Source: Acorus gramineus (lineage: Eukaryota > Streptophyta > Magnoliopsida > Acorales > Acoraceae). Taken from it: a stretch of 64,000 bases of DNA. Both the position numbers and the translations under genes were made by a program. Below, one piece after another: positions 11,703 through 23,899 of this stretch. The DNA is taken from NCBI GenBank assembly GCA_030737835.1, contig CM060849.1, forward strand, positions 20,444,074 through 20,508,073, in the 5' to 3' direction. Below the pieces are notes generated by a model that searched no databases, had not been told where the DNA came from, and saw only the letters and a program-made list of their open reading frames with translations. The first letter of the stretch is position 1; the number at the start of each line of letters is the position of its first letter.

Positions 11703-13445
11703 ATATTTTTCTCCCATATGGTGGGTAGATGATTGCATCTCTTGCTCAATTGGAAGAGAAAGCTATCCACTTTGTGACTCAACAAGAAAATGTACAACCA
11801 ATCTATAAGTCAGTTTCATGTGCACAAGCAAATTTCAGTTGTTGATCGATGACTTGCATTTTAGCATAAAAGATCAATTGCTCATATTTTTAGTCTTCTA
11901 CATCTTTATTTATATAATCTATTCATTGTTAGGATTAAAAGAAATTATTATTTTTGAGAAAGACATGCAGCACGGAGAGTTGATTTCAGAGAAGAAGGTT
12001 CAGTGAAGAAAGAGAGATTGAAAAGTTTACATTGTATTTTGATTATTGATTGATATTGAACCGATCCTTCCTCTCCTCCATGGATTGTCCAACCATGTAA
12101 AAAAAAAATTTCAGTATTTTTATTTATTTATTTTAGCAAGTGCATAGGAGGAATTGCTGAGTTGACAATGAAGCATCACATTAGTAATATTTTTAATTAG
12201 TTGTTTGTAAGGACTTGTATGTATGTATGTATTGTTTTCGGTATTACATATTTACATGTAATGTCAGGGGATCTCTACTGACCAAAAGAGACCAAATTAA
12301 ATGAGAGTGGATAGACACAAAGAATTGTACATTGTTATCATATTATTGTACATATATATGATGAAGAAAAATAGCTTTGTTCTTCCATGAATAATAAATT
12401 CGTTTCATATTGTTATATTCTTTTGGATAGTAATACACTCATACATTTCTACAAACTTTATGTCATTTAACTCAATATATGAATTCTCTAATAGATCAGT
12501 AGATGATCTATATATCATTATCTACTTTATTACAAAAATTATAGTAATGTGTGCATTTAATTGATTTAGTTATATAGTTTATTTATTTTTGAAGAATGTA
12601 TTCATTAGATATATTTCAAAAAATATTTCAATTTGGCTTGCATATGTAATCACAGGAATGACTAAGAAATAATTTAGCGTTTATTCTTATTCTCATTCTC
12701 ATTCTCCTTCTGCTGAAACACCCAAAAAAATTTGTGTTTGGAATCATCCATTCGTATGTTTATTCTCAAACATTCTAAACAAATTTTTTTTAACATGAAA
12801 TCTATCAGAGTTAGATTACTGAAAGAGAAGAATTTCTTTCTAGACCTAAAATACCAAAGTGGTTCTAAGTGTCCTGTTCCATTGTCAAAACACAGAATGA
12901 TCATAATAATGGCTTGTAGGGAATCAAATAAGGAAAAGTATTACACACAGCATCAGTCTTGTTTGTACTTCAATGCGTGAAAAGTATAACCAGACTTGTA
13001 TGCTTCATTTCATGAAATCAAAAAGCATGTAAACCATTGGCAGGACTATAAAGTGAAGTGTGCGCAACAAACAAGTCCTGACTTTTTCAGTCTCCATATG
13101 CATTTAGGGAAATGAGGTTTAAATTGGGGGCTGATCAGATCATCATCTTTAAATATGTATATATGTTGGTCACAAAGTATTTTCACAAACTAAGTATATA
13201 TCATCATTTCCCCAATGCAAATGCATTGAATACTTACTAGAATCATTTCTGATCTAGCACTGTTGCATTCAGACATTTATGCAGTTGTTATACCATGTAA
13301 CACAATATCGAAATCACATAACATAATATATAATTTGCAATGTCAATATATATTCTACTAAGAAAAACAATAAAAACAAAAAAATGTTTGCATGTTTTTT
13401 TGGGTAAAAGTAAAAGTATGTGTTTCATTGGGTAAATGTGTAGGA
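11703..13445. other. AT-rich intergenic DNA, no gene seen
   Basis: No coding similarity on either strand. There is a short tgta/tatg simple repeat near 12220-12230. Nothing else was recognised. Confidence 0.35.
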
Positions 13446-13662
13446 GTTATTAAACTCAGTCATTTTTACAGTCTAAAATACAGTCATATACGCATCGTTA
13501 GATGAAGTATTTGCATCGTTAAACTTTTTTTTTACATGATCTATAAATGAATTCATTTAATTCGAAATAGAGCGATATACACTTTTTTCTTATCAATTGT
13601 TTTAAAAATAAAAACATATGTGACATGCATTTTAGACTGTAAGAAGTACTGAGTCTAACATT
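13446..13662. mobile_element. MITE-like element, family B, copy 1
   Basis: The left end (ttaaactcagtcatttttacagtctaaaat) and the right end (attttagactgtaagaagtactgagtctaac) are inverted copies of each other; each is described from about 30 bp. The interior carries aaatagagcgatatacac, which recurs in the other family B copies (13965-14215, 15024-15302, 19940-20140, 23110-23312, 62262-62548). No ORF is present, which suits a MITE. Confidence 0.7.
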
Positions 13663-13964
13663 TTCCTAAATATATGCTTCAATTCAAAGTATGTGGGGGT
13701 CTGCAAAAATGCCTGCAATAGTAGAATGACATTTCTCCCATGTGCGAGCTCAACTAGGCCCGTGTTTCCAAATAGAAAAGCCCATGGGCTTCTTCACTTT
13801 ACATTAATAAAAGAATAATGTTGCATCCAGCGTCTAAAAAGATGGAAAATGTTAGACTCAATCATTATTACTAACCAAAGCTAAAATGATACAGCCGGGT
13901 TGGGCCGTAGTGAGGGCTCCACATGAACTTGGTCCATAATTGTTTAACAAGCTGAATTAACAAT

Positions 13965-14215
13965 TTCCGGCTGTTATACTCTTTAAGTTTTTTTTTTTTA
14001 TAGTTCAAAATATAGTTCTATATACTTCGTTATGCATATATCTCGTTAAAGTTTTTCTTACACTTACTAAAAATGAGTTCATTCAACTCAAAATAAAACG
14101 ATGTACATTTATTATTAAAGTATGTATTTCATTATATAATTTTTACTATTTTTTAAAATTGAAAATACGTGTGATATGAGTTGTGATTAATAAAAATGAT
14201 TGACTCTAACATAAC
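13965..14215. mobile_element. MITE-like element, family B, copy 2
   Basis: Shares with the other family B copies the order: ttcaaaatatagt, a cgttatgcatatatctcgtta segment, aaaatgagttcattcaactca, an aaacgatgtacatt segment, and a final gactctaac. The termini are more degraded than in copy 1. Confidence 0.55.
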
Positions 14216-14519
14216 TGTTAGAAAATGTTAGACTCCCCTCAGATACAGTCCACATCATTGTTTTTATTTTTTAAAAAATAATATACGTCATGAAGTATAA
14301 ATTTTAATTTATAAAGAATGATTGTGTGTGTGTTCTAATTGTACATGGTTTATACCTCATGTGGTATAAACCTTAAGTTATAAAGAATGATTGTGTGTGC
14401 TTGTAATTGATTGTGTGAATTCATGTACAGAGCGTGTAAAATTTTTGTGGGCCAGGCCCATTACATGATTCCCATTGTGTTTTCATTTTGGAAGAATTAT
14501 ATTTCAGTCATTTTATCTA

Positions 14520-14775
14520 AGGGCGTCGCCACACTCAGATACATTTTTAGTTTCATATGCGTCAATAGAAAATCAACGACGCATATGCTCACATTAACAA
14601 GGCATATGTTTTAAAAGAATTTTTTTACATTTTCTACAAATACATTCATACAACTCATTGAAGTATATGATTCATTTTTTATAAAAGCATGTATCTCATT
14701 AGATGAGATATACTATTTTTAAAAAATTCAAAATTTATGTAGATCGAAATTGATGCTGAAAATAAAGTTGAAAAT
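14520..14775. mobile_element. Dispersed repeat family A copy, inverted orientation
   Basis: Contains cgtcaatagaaaatcaacgacgcatatgc, the internal block of family A, in the opposite orientation to the copies at 820-1046 and 61843-62090. The paired gcatatg/catatgc elements and the end near gaaattgatgctgaaaat match the inverted termini of the other copies. No ORF. Confidence 0.55.
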
Positions 14776-15023
14776 AATATTATCCTTTATCTAAACATCC
14801 TTTCTTCATGAAAAATTAGATGCTTTTCATTCTCTCCATTCTCTCTTTTATCTGAACATCCTATCCTCCTCATGTTTAATTGTCTTTTTTTTTTTTTTTT
14901 ATGTATCTGTCAGTGATGACATATCCATGGCTTTAAACACAAAATAATGTGAGCTTGTAAAATTTTAAACGAAAGCCCATACTTTTCTATTTTAATCCTA
15001 TGAGGCTCCGATGCACTCCATTG

Positions 15024-15302
15024 TTGTTACACTCAGTTTTTTTTTCTTAGTTCAAAATATAATCCCATATAACTCGTTAAAAATTTAATAAAACATGTAT
15101 CTCATTAGATGTTGTATATATCTCATTAAATATTTTATTACGTACACGTACTAAAAATGAATTCATTCAACTTGAAATAAAGCGATATGTGTTTTTTATC
15201 AAAGCATATATATCATCAGATAGTGTTCACTATTAAAAAAAAAAAAAACAACACGTAAGGTCTGAATATGTTTTGGTTAGTGAATATGACGTAGTCTAAT
15301 AT
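15024..15302. mobile_element. MITE-like element, family B, copy 3
   Basis: Has the family B order ttcaaaatataatccc, a catgtatctcattagat segment, aaaatgaattcattcaactt and aaataaagcgatatgtg, followed by tagtctaatattttc at the end. Located about 530 bp downstream of the IBH1-like stop codon. Confidence 0.6.
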
Positions 15303-15835
15303 TTTCTTACTCCTACTCCAATTGTCTCATATACAACAAAAAATTATACATATCATAATCATGACCTGATAAAATCACAATCAAATTCAACTCCCAATAA
15401 AAATTTGCTTGCAATATTTGGAAATTTGCAAATCCATAGAAAAGCTAACATTGAATCCTTTTCCCCATCAATGTGTAGCCCAAAAAAAAAAAAGCACTCA
15501 AAACCATGACAATGAAAGTGATCCCCACCTCAGTGTGGTGGCATCTCTCTCCCTCTCTTGCTTTTTTTTGCACTGGAAGAACTGTGAGAAGAGACTCTTC
15601 AACAGTGCAAAACAGCAACACTGAAATTGACCATCCAAATTAAAAAAATAATAATAAAAAAAAATTGTATCTACAGTTATACGAATTGAAAGACAAACAA
15701 TAGAAATCCAACAATCCCCTGAATTACTATTCTCATCCACGTGTTAGTCCTCTTCCACCAAAACCTCCCCAAGAATCCACCAAACACGCATGAAATGAAA
15801 ACACAAACAGCTTTTGAAGTGGGTATGTGTTGTGT
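15303..15835. other. 3' flank of the IBH1-like gene
   Basis: AT-rich sequence between the family B copy and the stop codon of the IBH1-like gene. It should hold the 3' UTR and poly(A) site of that minus-strand gene. No separate gene is supported. Confidence 0.4.
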
Positions 15836-16408
15836 TCAATATGCACCAACCAAGGATCTAAGGATGCTGACCTGCAATTCAAGGCAAACCACATAACTCT
15901 CCACTTCAGTGAACAATTCACACACCCCCATCTCATCCCCACCAGGCAAAAGCCTTCTTAAGGTCCTTATGCGACAGCCCGACTCTTCATCCTCCCCAAC
16001 AATGGTGTTTGAGTCTGTGTTATTATTAGGAATCAATGGCCTTGGAACAAGTGGTGGACGAACGAGCCCTTCGAGCTTCTCGACGATGAAAACGAAGCCA
16101 TGGGAGGTTTGGGTTTGTTCGTCTTTGCCTCGCATGAGCTTGTGTTTCAATGCGGTGCTCCAATGGAAACCTTCGGCAGATATGGCTAGTGCCATGTCCA
16201 CTTGGAACCTAATGTTCTTCTTCTTCTTGTTGGTGGTGGTTTCGTCGTATTTGTTTGGAGTTTTAGGAGGTTTGGAGTCGTTGGCTTCGATTAGGGCGGG
16301 TAGGAGATAATGCACGTACTTCTGCGAGAATGAGTAGGATTGTGTTGTGGCGTATGGATCGAAGGGGTAGAGTCGCCTTCGCTTGCTTATTTGTCGTTGC
16401 ACCTCCAT
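15836..16408 (-). CDS. IBH1-like atypical bHLH transcription regulator
   Basis: Single-exon gene for 190 residues. The C-terminal part, about residues 146-187, reads RIRTLRRLLPGGDEM...ELFTEVESYVVCLELQVSILRSLV. This is the helix-loop-helix of the IBH1 / IBH1-like group. These proteins lack the basic DNA-contact pattern of canonical bHLH factors and, in Arabidopsis and rice, restrain cell elongation by dimerising with growth-promoting bHLH partners in brassinosteroid signalling. The N-terminal region has a basic KRRRLYPFDP start, a conserved-looking FSQKYVHYLLPAL stretch (about 27-39), a Lys-rich patch at 61-65 and an ALAISAEGFHWSTALKHKL stretch (73-91), all usual in this group. A TATA-like element lies at 16636-16645 and an uORF at 16431-16526. 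Family membership is confident; which paralogue it is cannot be decided without a tree. Confidence 0.88.
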   Translation of the reverse strand: MEVQRQISKRRRLYPFDPYATTQSYSFSQKYVHYLLPALIEANDSKPPKTPNKYDETTTNKKKKNIRFQVDMALAISAEGFHWSTALKHKLMRGKDEQTQTSHGFVFIVEKLEGLVRPPLVPRPLIPNNNTDSNTIVGEDEESGCRIRTLRRLLPGGDEMGVCELFTEVESYVVCLELQVSILRSLVGAY

Positions 16409-16430
16409 TGAAGTTACTATATATGTTCAA

Positions 16431-16526
16431 TCAATGGAAAGAAGTATATGTCATGAGTAAAAATGTAAAATGTTTGTGAATATAGTGTGAGAGGAGCAAT
16501 AACAAGAACAATGTAGTACAAGACAT
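16431..16526 (-). promoter_or_regulatory. Upstream ORF of the IBH1-like gene (31 codons)
   Basis: Reading from the ATG at 16526, an uninterrupted frame of 31 codons ends with TGA at 16431, 22 bp before the main ATG at 16408. A second in-frame ATG lies at 16454. The peptide starts MSCTTLFLLLLLSHYIHKHF and is strongly hydrophobic. If transcription starts about 30 bp downstream of the TATA-like box at 16636-16645, the uORF lies wholly in the 5' leader and could limit translation of the main ORF. The transcript start is inferred, not seen. Confidence 0.5.
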
Positions 16527-16635
16527 ACAATATTAGCGAGTGTTGGACATAAAATAAAGAGAGGATGAAATCTAATTCACAAAGAATACACATGGATGTA
16601 GTGGACTTGATAAATGATGTTTAGTAAACTAGTAG

Positions 16636-16645
16636 TTATATATAG
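16636..16645 (-). promoter_or_regulatory. TATA-like box of the IBH1-like gene
   Basis: The minus strand reads tatatataac here, about 230 bp upstream of the start codon at 16408. This is a plausible TATA position for a leader of about 200 nt. Confidence 0.45.
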
Positions 16646-16699
16646 ATAAATGTTGGTTTAGTAGATGTAGAAGAGCAACAAGAAGAGAGCACAAAAGGA

Positions 16700-18335
16700 A
16701 ATCTTACAAACAAAGAAGAATTGGGGATGACAACAAGCAAAGGCTTCACCTTTGGTGGTGTTGGTAGGGGAAGAGAGGAGAGGGATCTTGTGATTGCTTT
16801 ATATGCTTATTCAAAGATTGAAGGAGTATGGCTCTTCATTTATGCTATTCTAGTGGGGAAGGAAAGAAAGCACAAGGCGCCAAAGCTTCACCTTATCACA
16901 CAGTCCCAGCCCATTAAACTCCAAAAGACTCCATTTTCAAGTAAGAAACCTTATGGAGTCCACCACCCCCAAAAATAATTGAAAGCCAATGCAAAACAAG
17001 AAAGTTTGTTTTATCAATAATAATACAACAATGAACAATGAAGGAGGATAATGTAGTGGTGAAGAGTAAGGCATGGAGGATTTAATAAGGGCCAACTCTA
17101 GAACTTTTTTTTGAGGTTATGAGATGCATGTGATCCAATCAAATCTCTCAATCTCTAGTAATAGACTAACATGTAATAAAAATTATCATAAAATATTAAT
17201 GTAACATGTGATGATCCATCACAAGTCAGTCTCCTATTGTAGATTAACCAGATTGATGAGATCGATCCAGTCCAAACCAATTCCATAGAAAGGTTACCCA
17301 TGCAAATGATCTTGAATGCAAAACATGGAGAGGGAGTGAAGGAGGATTTTTCTTTTCCTTTTTCTTCTTTTTTTCTCTCCTAGAGGAGCACATGGTGGCA
17401 CATGCTTGGCTTTTGCAAGACCCACAACCACCCAAAAAGACAGTCTCTTCTCTCCCCCATGTGCAATTCAGGGAACAAAACAGCCACCCCTCTATCAATG
17501 CCCTCACATGACTCCAACCGACCTACCCATCTTTGCCTCCCCTCCATAACAAAAACAAAAACCTAAAAGCAATTATACCCACACTGGAGGCTCTCACTAA
17601 CAACACATTTTCAAAATCATCCAACAAATCTCACTCTCATTTGGCCTTTTGTGAGGCAATTGGCCTAAACCACAATCTCTTATGGTCATTGAGACCCACA
17701 AAATCCTTCCAAATTGCTGATTGTGAGGGGGACCTGATAACTAGACCTAATAAATGATGCAGGGCGCCACAAGATTATTGCAAAGCACGAGGAGCCAAAA
17801 CTGTGACAATGAGGCGTCGGCCGAGCCTACCTGGAGATTGGAATTATTGAATCGATCGGGGGATATCGATCGATCCACGTGTGAAGATCAGTCCAATAAT
17901 GAGGTGTCTAAATCATCCATGTATGTAAACTCCTTGTATAGATTCCTGTATTGAGTCACTCTCTCCTTCTGAGATCTTATGACAAGTTGATATGAGACGT
18001 ATGATTGGATACTATCATGTTTGGTCAATCAAAGACTGACTTATGACAATCTAAATGTGAGATTGTTAAAGTTTTTCAATTGTACTTCTTGTCATTCCCA
18101 TCCCATTTAATTTATCCTTCTTCATTAGGAAAATATGAGTAGATAGAACAAAAAGACATTGGTGATAACTAGCTACCTCAATAATTAAGAAACCTTTACA
18201 ACTTGTGAATTATGATCTCCACAAAAGGAACAAAACTGCTTATAGAATTTGTTTGTAGTCAGTATTAAGTGCCTAAGAGATCCTGATTATTCATTTTTGT
18301 AGAGGTCATTAAAAAAATGCCCAGAGGACATGAGT
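16700..18335. other. Intergenic, no firm gene; less AT-rich blocks
   Basis: The block at 17250-17520 is less AT-rich, as is 17750-17960, which contains ggcgtcggccgagcctacc and a cgatcgatcgggggatatcgatcg string. The second block ends in sequence that reads like an LTR transcript region (aactccttgtatagattcctg), so it may be an LTR-retroelement fragment. No frame shows recognisable protein similarity. Confidence 0.3.
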
Positions 18336-18828
18336 GGATTCAGTTAAACCTGTCAATTATCCAAAAAAAATCATAATCCGTGTTCAAAAAATCAAAAATA
18401 TCCGATATTCAAAGATCCGGAGTGCGGATATGGATATCAGTCTATCTGATCAGAAAAATATCTGTATCCAACATATATTATAAAAAAATATATATTTGAA
18501 TTATATATTACACATATTGTTATCCTGTATGATTAAACACAATGATAATATATTATAATACTATTAAATTTTTAATGTATAATATTTGAAAAAGAGAATA
18601 AGCCTCAAAAATCTCAATTTTAATTTTGATATCTCTTTAAAATATCACTTAATTATCTAAATTAATGTCAATATTTAAACTTGTCAATTATCCGAAATAT
18701 ATCCGTATCCGATCCGTATTCGAAGGGGTCCGAATCTGAAAATTAATATCCATATCTAAATCCAAAAATTAGGATATGGATATTAGCATATCTGATCCGT
18801 ATCCATTCAATTGACTGGCTTAGATTCA
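18336..18828. mobile_element. hAT-like MITE rich in GGATATGGATAT
   Basis: The left end reads attcagttaaacctgtcaatt, and the reverse complement of the right end reads tgaatctaagccagtcaatt, giving imperfect inverted termini. The body is filled with ggatatggatat and its complement atccgtatccg, subterminal repeats seen in non-autonomous hAT-type elements of many plants. A related fragment (caatcggacggatacaaatcggatatg) lies at about 56658-56690. Confidence 0.55.
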
Positions 18829-19939
18829 GTGTTTGGGACCTATTGAGATTCTTTATTATTCTTAATCAGGGAATAATGGCTTCTAAGATACAGTTGAAAA
18901 CATGCCCAAGTCCTTGGACATTAGTACTCCCTTATGTTTGTTTCTTTCAGTGGGGGCATAGCTACCAAGCAATATCTTTTTGACACAACATCAGTGAGTG
19001 ATGGGTGTAATAAATTATGAAAAGCTGGCATTGTCTCTGAATCTGGGGAAGCCTAGTCCCCCTATGACTTTGGGTTTCATATCCATATCAGGGGAGGAGT
19101 ACTTATATGGATACCTGTAAATGACACACATGGATAACACGAGTTCTACACATTAATTATTGATCAAAAAGTATAGGCTCCCTTGTGGCAACCAGGGCAC
19201 CTATCAAAATGTATAGTATTTAGTATTTTGAAACTGTTGTAATTGCTCTGGTTTCAGTCTAACCAAAAAAAAAAAAAACTGTCATAATATAATGTTATAT
19301 CAAGTAGAGTAAGATTTTTTTAAGTTTTTTTTTTATTTGGTTTTTTTAAAAAAAAAAATTGGTGCCCAAGGGTTCTCTAGACCTCCATTTCAAAGAGCGC
19401 TAACTGACTTAACTAAAACTTATTCTTTTGTTATGTTCATTAGAAAATGCAAGTCATCTTTACAGTTGGTTCAATGCTCACATTAAAATAAATCAAAGAT
19501 TAAAGAAATTTATGAGCTTATATCTTTTAAGATGATTACTCTTATATTAGTCGTTTGAGTTAGTATTTTGTGAGTTGGGACACATGGGAGAGAGAGTTAG
19601 ATGATAAACAAAAAATGATGTAATAATATTTAATTCACGTGGAAAGGATATTCTAACCTCTTTAGAATTCTATACCTTTCAAATTGCTACCAGAATTTAT
19701 ATTAACTAATCTAGATATAACTTATTGAATTTTAGTCTATCGAGCTTTTTTTCATACTAGCAAAATCTATCAAACTTCACCCAGTAATTATATATGGTAT
19801 TGTATGAGTTTTTTTTCGTTTCATATAAAGGTAAAAGCTAATTGTAAGTTTAAAAACCATAGTAATCTTTTTTTAAAAAAAAATTGCCCTCTAACAGCAA
19901 TCCAACATAATTAGCATGTGACAGTATGAAATACTAATT
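18829..19939. other. Intergenic, no gene seen
   Basis: AT-rich with A/T homopolymers. No coding similarity recognised. Confidence 0.35.
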
Positions 19940-20140
19940 ATGGGCGTTGTTAGAAATACAGTGCTACCTTGTTAGAAATCTAATTAAACATGTATTTCAT
20001 TAAATTTTTCTTATACTTATTAAAAATGAGTTCATTCAACTCAAAATGTAGTAATATATACTTTTTATTAAAGTATACATGCGTGGTCTGAGTTTTGTTT
20101 GATAAAAATGATTGACTTTAACGTTTTCTAAAATTTATTG
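19940..20140. mobile_element. MITE-like element, family B, copy 4
   Basis: Contains the family B blocks aaacatgtatttcatta, aaaatgagttcattcaactcaaaatg and aatatatactttttattaaag, and ends near attgactttaacgttttc. The left end starts near gggcgttgttag, also present at the left of other copies. Confidence 0.55.
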
Positions 20141-23109
20141 ATATAAAAATTATCCACCGACATTGTACAAAACCATGCAGCCTTTCAAGACCTTGATAAC
20201 ATGAATCTTAATATTGTAATGTTCAATGATTACCCTATAAAACTACAATCGATCAAACAATAACTTTATAAATGGGATCTACTACTGATATCTTATTCCA
20301 CCTGAGTTATACATGTCATCACTGGTGAATCCCCAGCTCAGAATAGAATAATAAACTGCACCACCAAAAAATATATATCTTTTCGAAAGTGTAACTAATA
20401 GATCAAACTTAAAGTTACCCTATAAGATGAGAAAAAAATAAAAGAGCCAAATAATCCAAAGTAAGACTTTGGAGATGTCATAAATAGTAGGGTCCAAATT
20501 GCATGTCCTGCCTTATGTGTGTGTGACTGCTAAGAGAGAGAGAGTGTCCAAATGAATGTGTTATGCTTTTTTTTTTCTTTCTTTTTCTTTTTTTTGTATA
20601 AATCTAATCATTAAGTTATTGTTGTTTTCATTAAGTTTGTGTTTCTACTAATAATCCCTAAAAAACATACATTGTATTTTGTTGAATTACCCCCCGTTGA
20701 AACAATATTTTCAGGAATACCCTAAAAATCATTTAAGTTGTACACAAATGTCATTCTGTTATAACAAATATTCCTGGAAATATGATTTCAAAGAAAGTAT
20801 TGTGATAGAATAATATTTTTGGTTTTTTTAATGCAAAAAGCCCTTTTAATTTGTTTGCATTTAGAAGTTAATAGAGAGGGTCCCATTTTCAAAATTATAG
20901 AAGGAAAACAAAACAGACAGTCCATTGATGGAAATTTGTCCCCCATTCATATATGCTCCTGCAATAATATTTGTCAGTTTAGATGGAATGGATGAGAAAA
21001 GTAATGTTCACCCTGGAGGGATTTGGGCAACTGGAACAATAAAATCACAAAACAATATATCAATGAAAGGGTGGAAATTAATTATTTTATATTTATTTTT
21101 TGGTAGGGAAATATTAATCATGGCTATTTTTATTTAAAATGATTAAAAAGAAATGAAAAGATTGATAATGGATGGCACTCTAGAATTTTGAAAAATGAGT
21201 CTGAATTGAATCAAATAAGAAAAAACACAGATACAAGTCCAATTTACATGGTTTCATAAAAGATTGTGTATTCTACAAAATATAATAATAATTTTTTTAG
21301 GCCAGGCTCTCTTACTTTGCAGAGTGTAAAAGACATCATCTGCTATGTTTCTCATATAAATGTGTTTTTGGTTAATTGATCAAAGATAGTTTAGCTTAAA
21401 TATAAGTGATATAGTCATATAGTCAAAGAGATAAATTTGTGGCAACGATGCAATATGAAAGCGCTGGATATCTTGATATTATCTATGTAAACAGGACACA
21501 TGAATAAAGTGATAACTGTGTCACTTCTCTAAAACATGTATCCTAAAAAAAAAAAAAGCCACCGAATTTTGAGAAAGCTGTGTCCACAATCATGTAGTGC
21601 TCAAAACAAGTTCCAGCTAGGTCTTCCACATAAAGAAAAACCATGGAGACAGCTCAGCCTTTAATGAACATCACACATACATTTCCCAAAATGAACATTC
21701 CACATGGACTAACAAAATGCATATTCTTGAATTGTTTTAAGCTTTTTTTTTTGGAAAATACTACACTATGTCATTTCGCAATTGATAATGCTCGGACTCG
21801 AATTCATAATCTCTTAATTGTAAATTCTCTTATCAATGGGTACAAGTCTCACTTAATTAGGAATTTCACATAATGAGTTATTTTTTTAAAAAAAATACAA
21901 GAATGATTAAAAATCGGTTCAATCTTATTCTTCTTCTACTAAAACCTTCATGTTGAAGGTGCGCATTACCTCCAACAATCAAATGTGGGACCGTTGCTCC
22001 ATCTCCAAATGTCGATCCGAACCTCATGAGAGCAAACTTACACTAAGAGAATATTTGACACTGACATCAATGTGATGCCGACCAAAGATACTCTTACGCT
22101 AAAGTCAGTAATCAATACCATCTGATATTGCAAGAATATAATAGAACAGATAATCAAGAGTCTATTACCTTCTTTCGCCCCTCTCGTCCCCTCTTATGGC
22201 TGGAAAACAATAAATTCCCTGTTAGAGAAGATTCCACGAGATATAATACCGATCGATTTATTATGATGTCATGGCCATGTGACGTTAAACCATACGTGCC
22301 AACTAGGACTTGACCAGTTTCCTGATTGGGTACAAATCGCGCCCCTCCACTATGCTGGGCAGGGTGGTCACTAGCTCCCTTTAGCCATAATTAGGTTGAG
22401 GTGGTCCCCAGCTCTCAATAGCCTATATTAGGTATGGACCTGACTGATTGGCTCGGGGACACTATGGTAATTCTATCCTCAAAAGATTGACGCAACTGGT
22501 CATATGGCTACTCGGGGTGTGATCAGTCTGGTCTTTCTCTCTACCTCGACAAGTCTTATGAACTGTCCTCCTCAGGCAGCAGGTCAAGTGAGTGAGTGAT
22601 TTCAGGTCTAGGATAAATGCAGGATTTCCCTCCATACATTTGGAATTTTCATCTTGTGTGATCATTCTTGACATCCCAGGCAAAATATTCTTTATCCATT
22701 GTTTTTCACATAATATACCAATTGGATTAGAAGAGAACAAAAGACCAGAGTTTTTCCCCCCTCTTCCCTTACGCGGATGAACTATTATAGGTATTGGAAT
22801 TGGACCTTGGAAGGTAGGGGATATTTGAGATTCCATTTTATCTTTTTGCATTGATACAAAATCATTTTTAAAAAGTGGATATTTTCAAGAAAAGTTAATA
22901 AAAACCTTTCAATTTTTTTTTGGTCTAGCATTCTCCATCTGCAATGAAAACCCAAAATTTGAATATCAATTTTACACTCATTAAGCCGAACCAATCAGTC
23001 CAACACCACCAATGTCACATATGCCCATCTGTTTTTTTATCATGGTCTGGATATAGACCTACACTTGTAAGCCCAGATCGAACAACCCAAAACTGCAAAG
23101 TTGTCATTC
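20141..23109. other. Intergenic; unexplained less AT-rich block at 21950-22860
   Basis: No gene is supported. Sequence at about 21950-22860 is clearly less AT-rich than its surroundings, with open frames of 60-130 codons on both strands (the longest on the minus strand, 22851-22462), none of which I recognise. Strings such as gagtctattaccttctttcg and a paired ccccagctctcaatagcc / ccctttagccataa arrangement hint at an old LTR-retroelement fragment, unproven. Confidence 0.3.
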
Positions 23110-23312
23110 TCTCGTTAGCCATGCAGTCCCATATAACATCGCTAGAATTTTCTTATACTTATTAAATATATATTTATTCAATTCAAAATAGAGCGATATA
23201 CAGTTTTTATCTAAACATATATCCATTAGACGATATTTACTACATAAAAAATTTAAAAACAAGTGTTATATATATTTTGAACCATATAAAAGATTTGAGT
23301 GTAACATTTTCC
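23110..23312. mobile_element. MITE-like element, family B, copy 5
   Basis: Shows the family B interior: cagtcccatataacatcg, aaatatatatttattcaattcaaaatagagcgatatacag and a terminal gagtgtaacattttcc. It lies about 590 bp downstream of the ATPase stop codon. Confidence 0.55.
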
Positions 23313-23899
23313 TTTTGGGATTGCAACCTTTCATTTCAGTCTCCATATGGACAATTAGATATGATTTCCAAGTCCACGGATTCAATTGAATTGATGTAAC
23401 AAAGTCATACAAGTCTTTTTCACTATTTCTATGAGTGCCATGTTTGACGCCTAACATATTTCAGGCTCAGATGGACATTAAAACAATGAAAACATCCATT
23501 AAACGTCAAATTCCTGTCAAAAACGATTGCAACTGACCTGCTACCATCATTTTCTTAGTTACAGATAAAGTAACACACTTAAAATTTGCAAAAAGAAAAA
23601 GTTGATCATACATTCGAGAACAATTCAAAAACAACAGGAGAGAGAGAAAACAGGCTTACATCCAAATTTAGTAGCTGCTTCCTCTTAACAAGAAAGGGAA
23701 ATAATTGCAAACAGGGTGATCGAACAAAAAGGGATTAAAGCTAACAAAAAAACCATTTTGACTTGAAAGGGGGGGGAGAGAGAGGGGAAGAAAGAGGAGT
23801 CCATAACTAAGTTAAAATTCCATCCTCGTCTTTGAGTGTTCACCTTCACCACCACCGCGCCTCTTCTCACAAGATTCAAGGTCCATATTCTTGTGTTGG

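Noticed and set aside
22462-22851. A 129-codon minus-strand frame as a gene
   Set aside because: No recognised domain, no start context, no splice sites. Kept only as part of an unexplained block.
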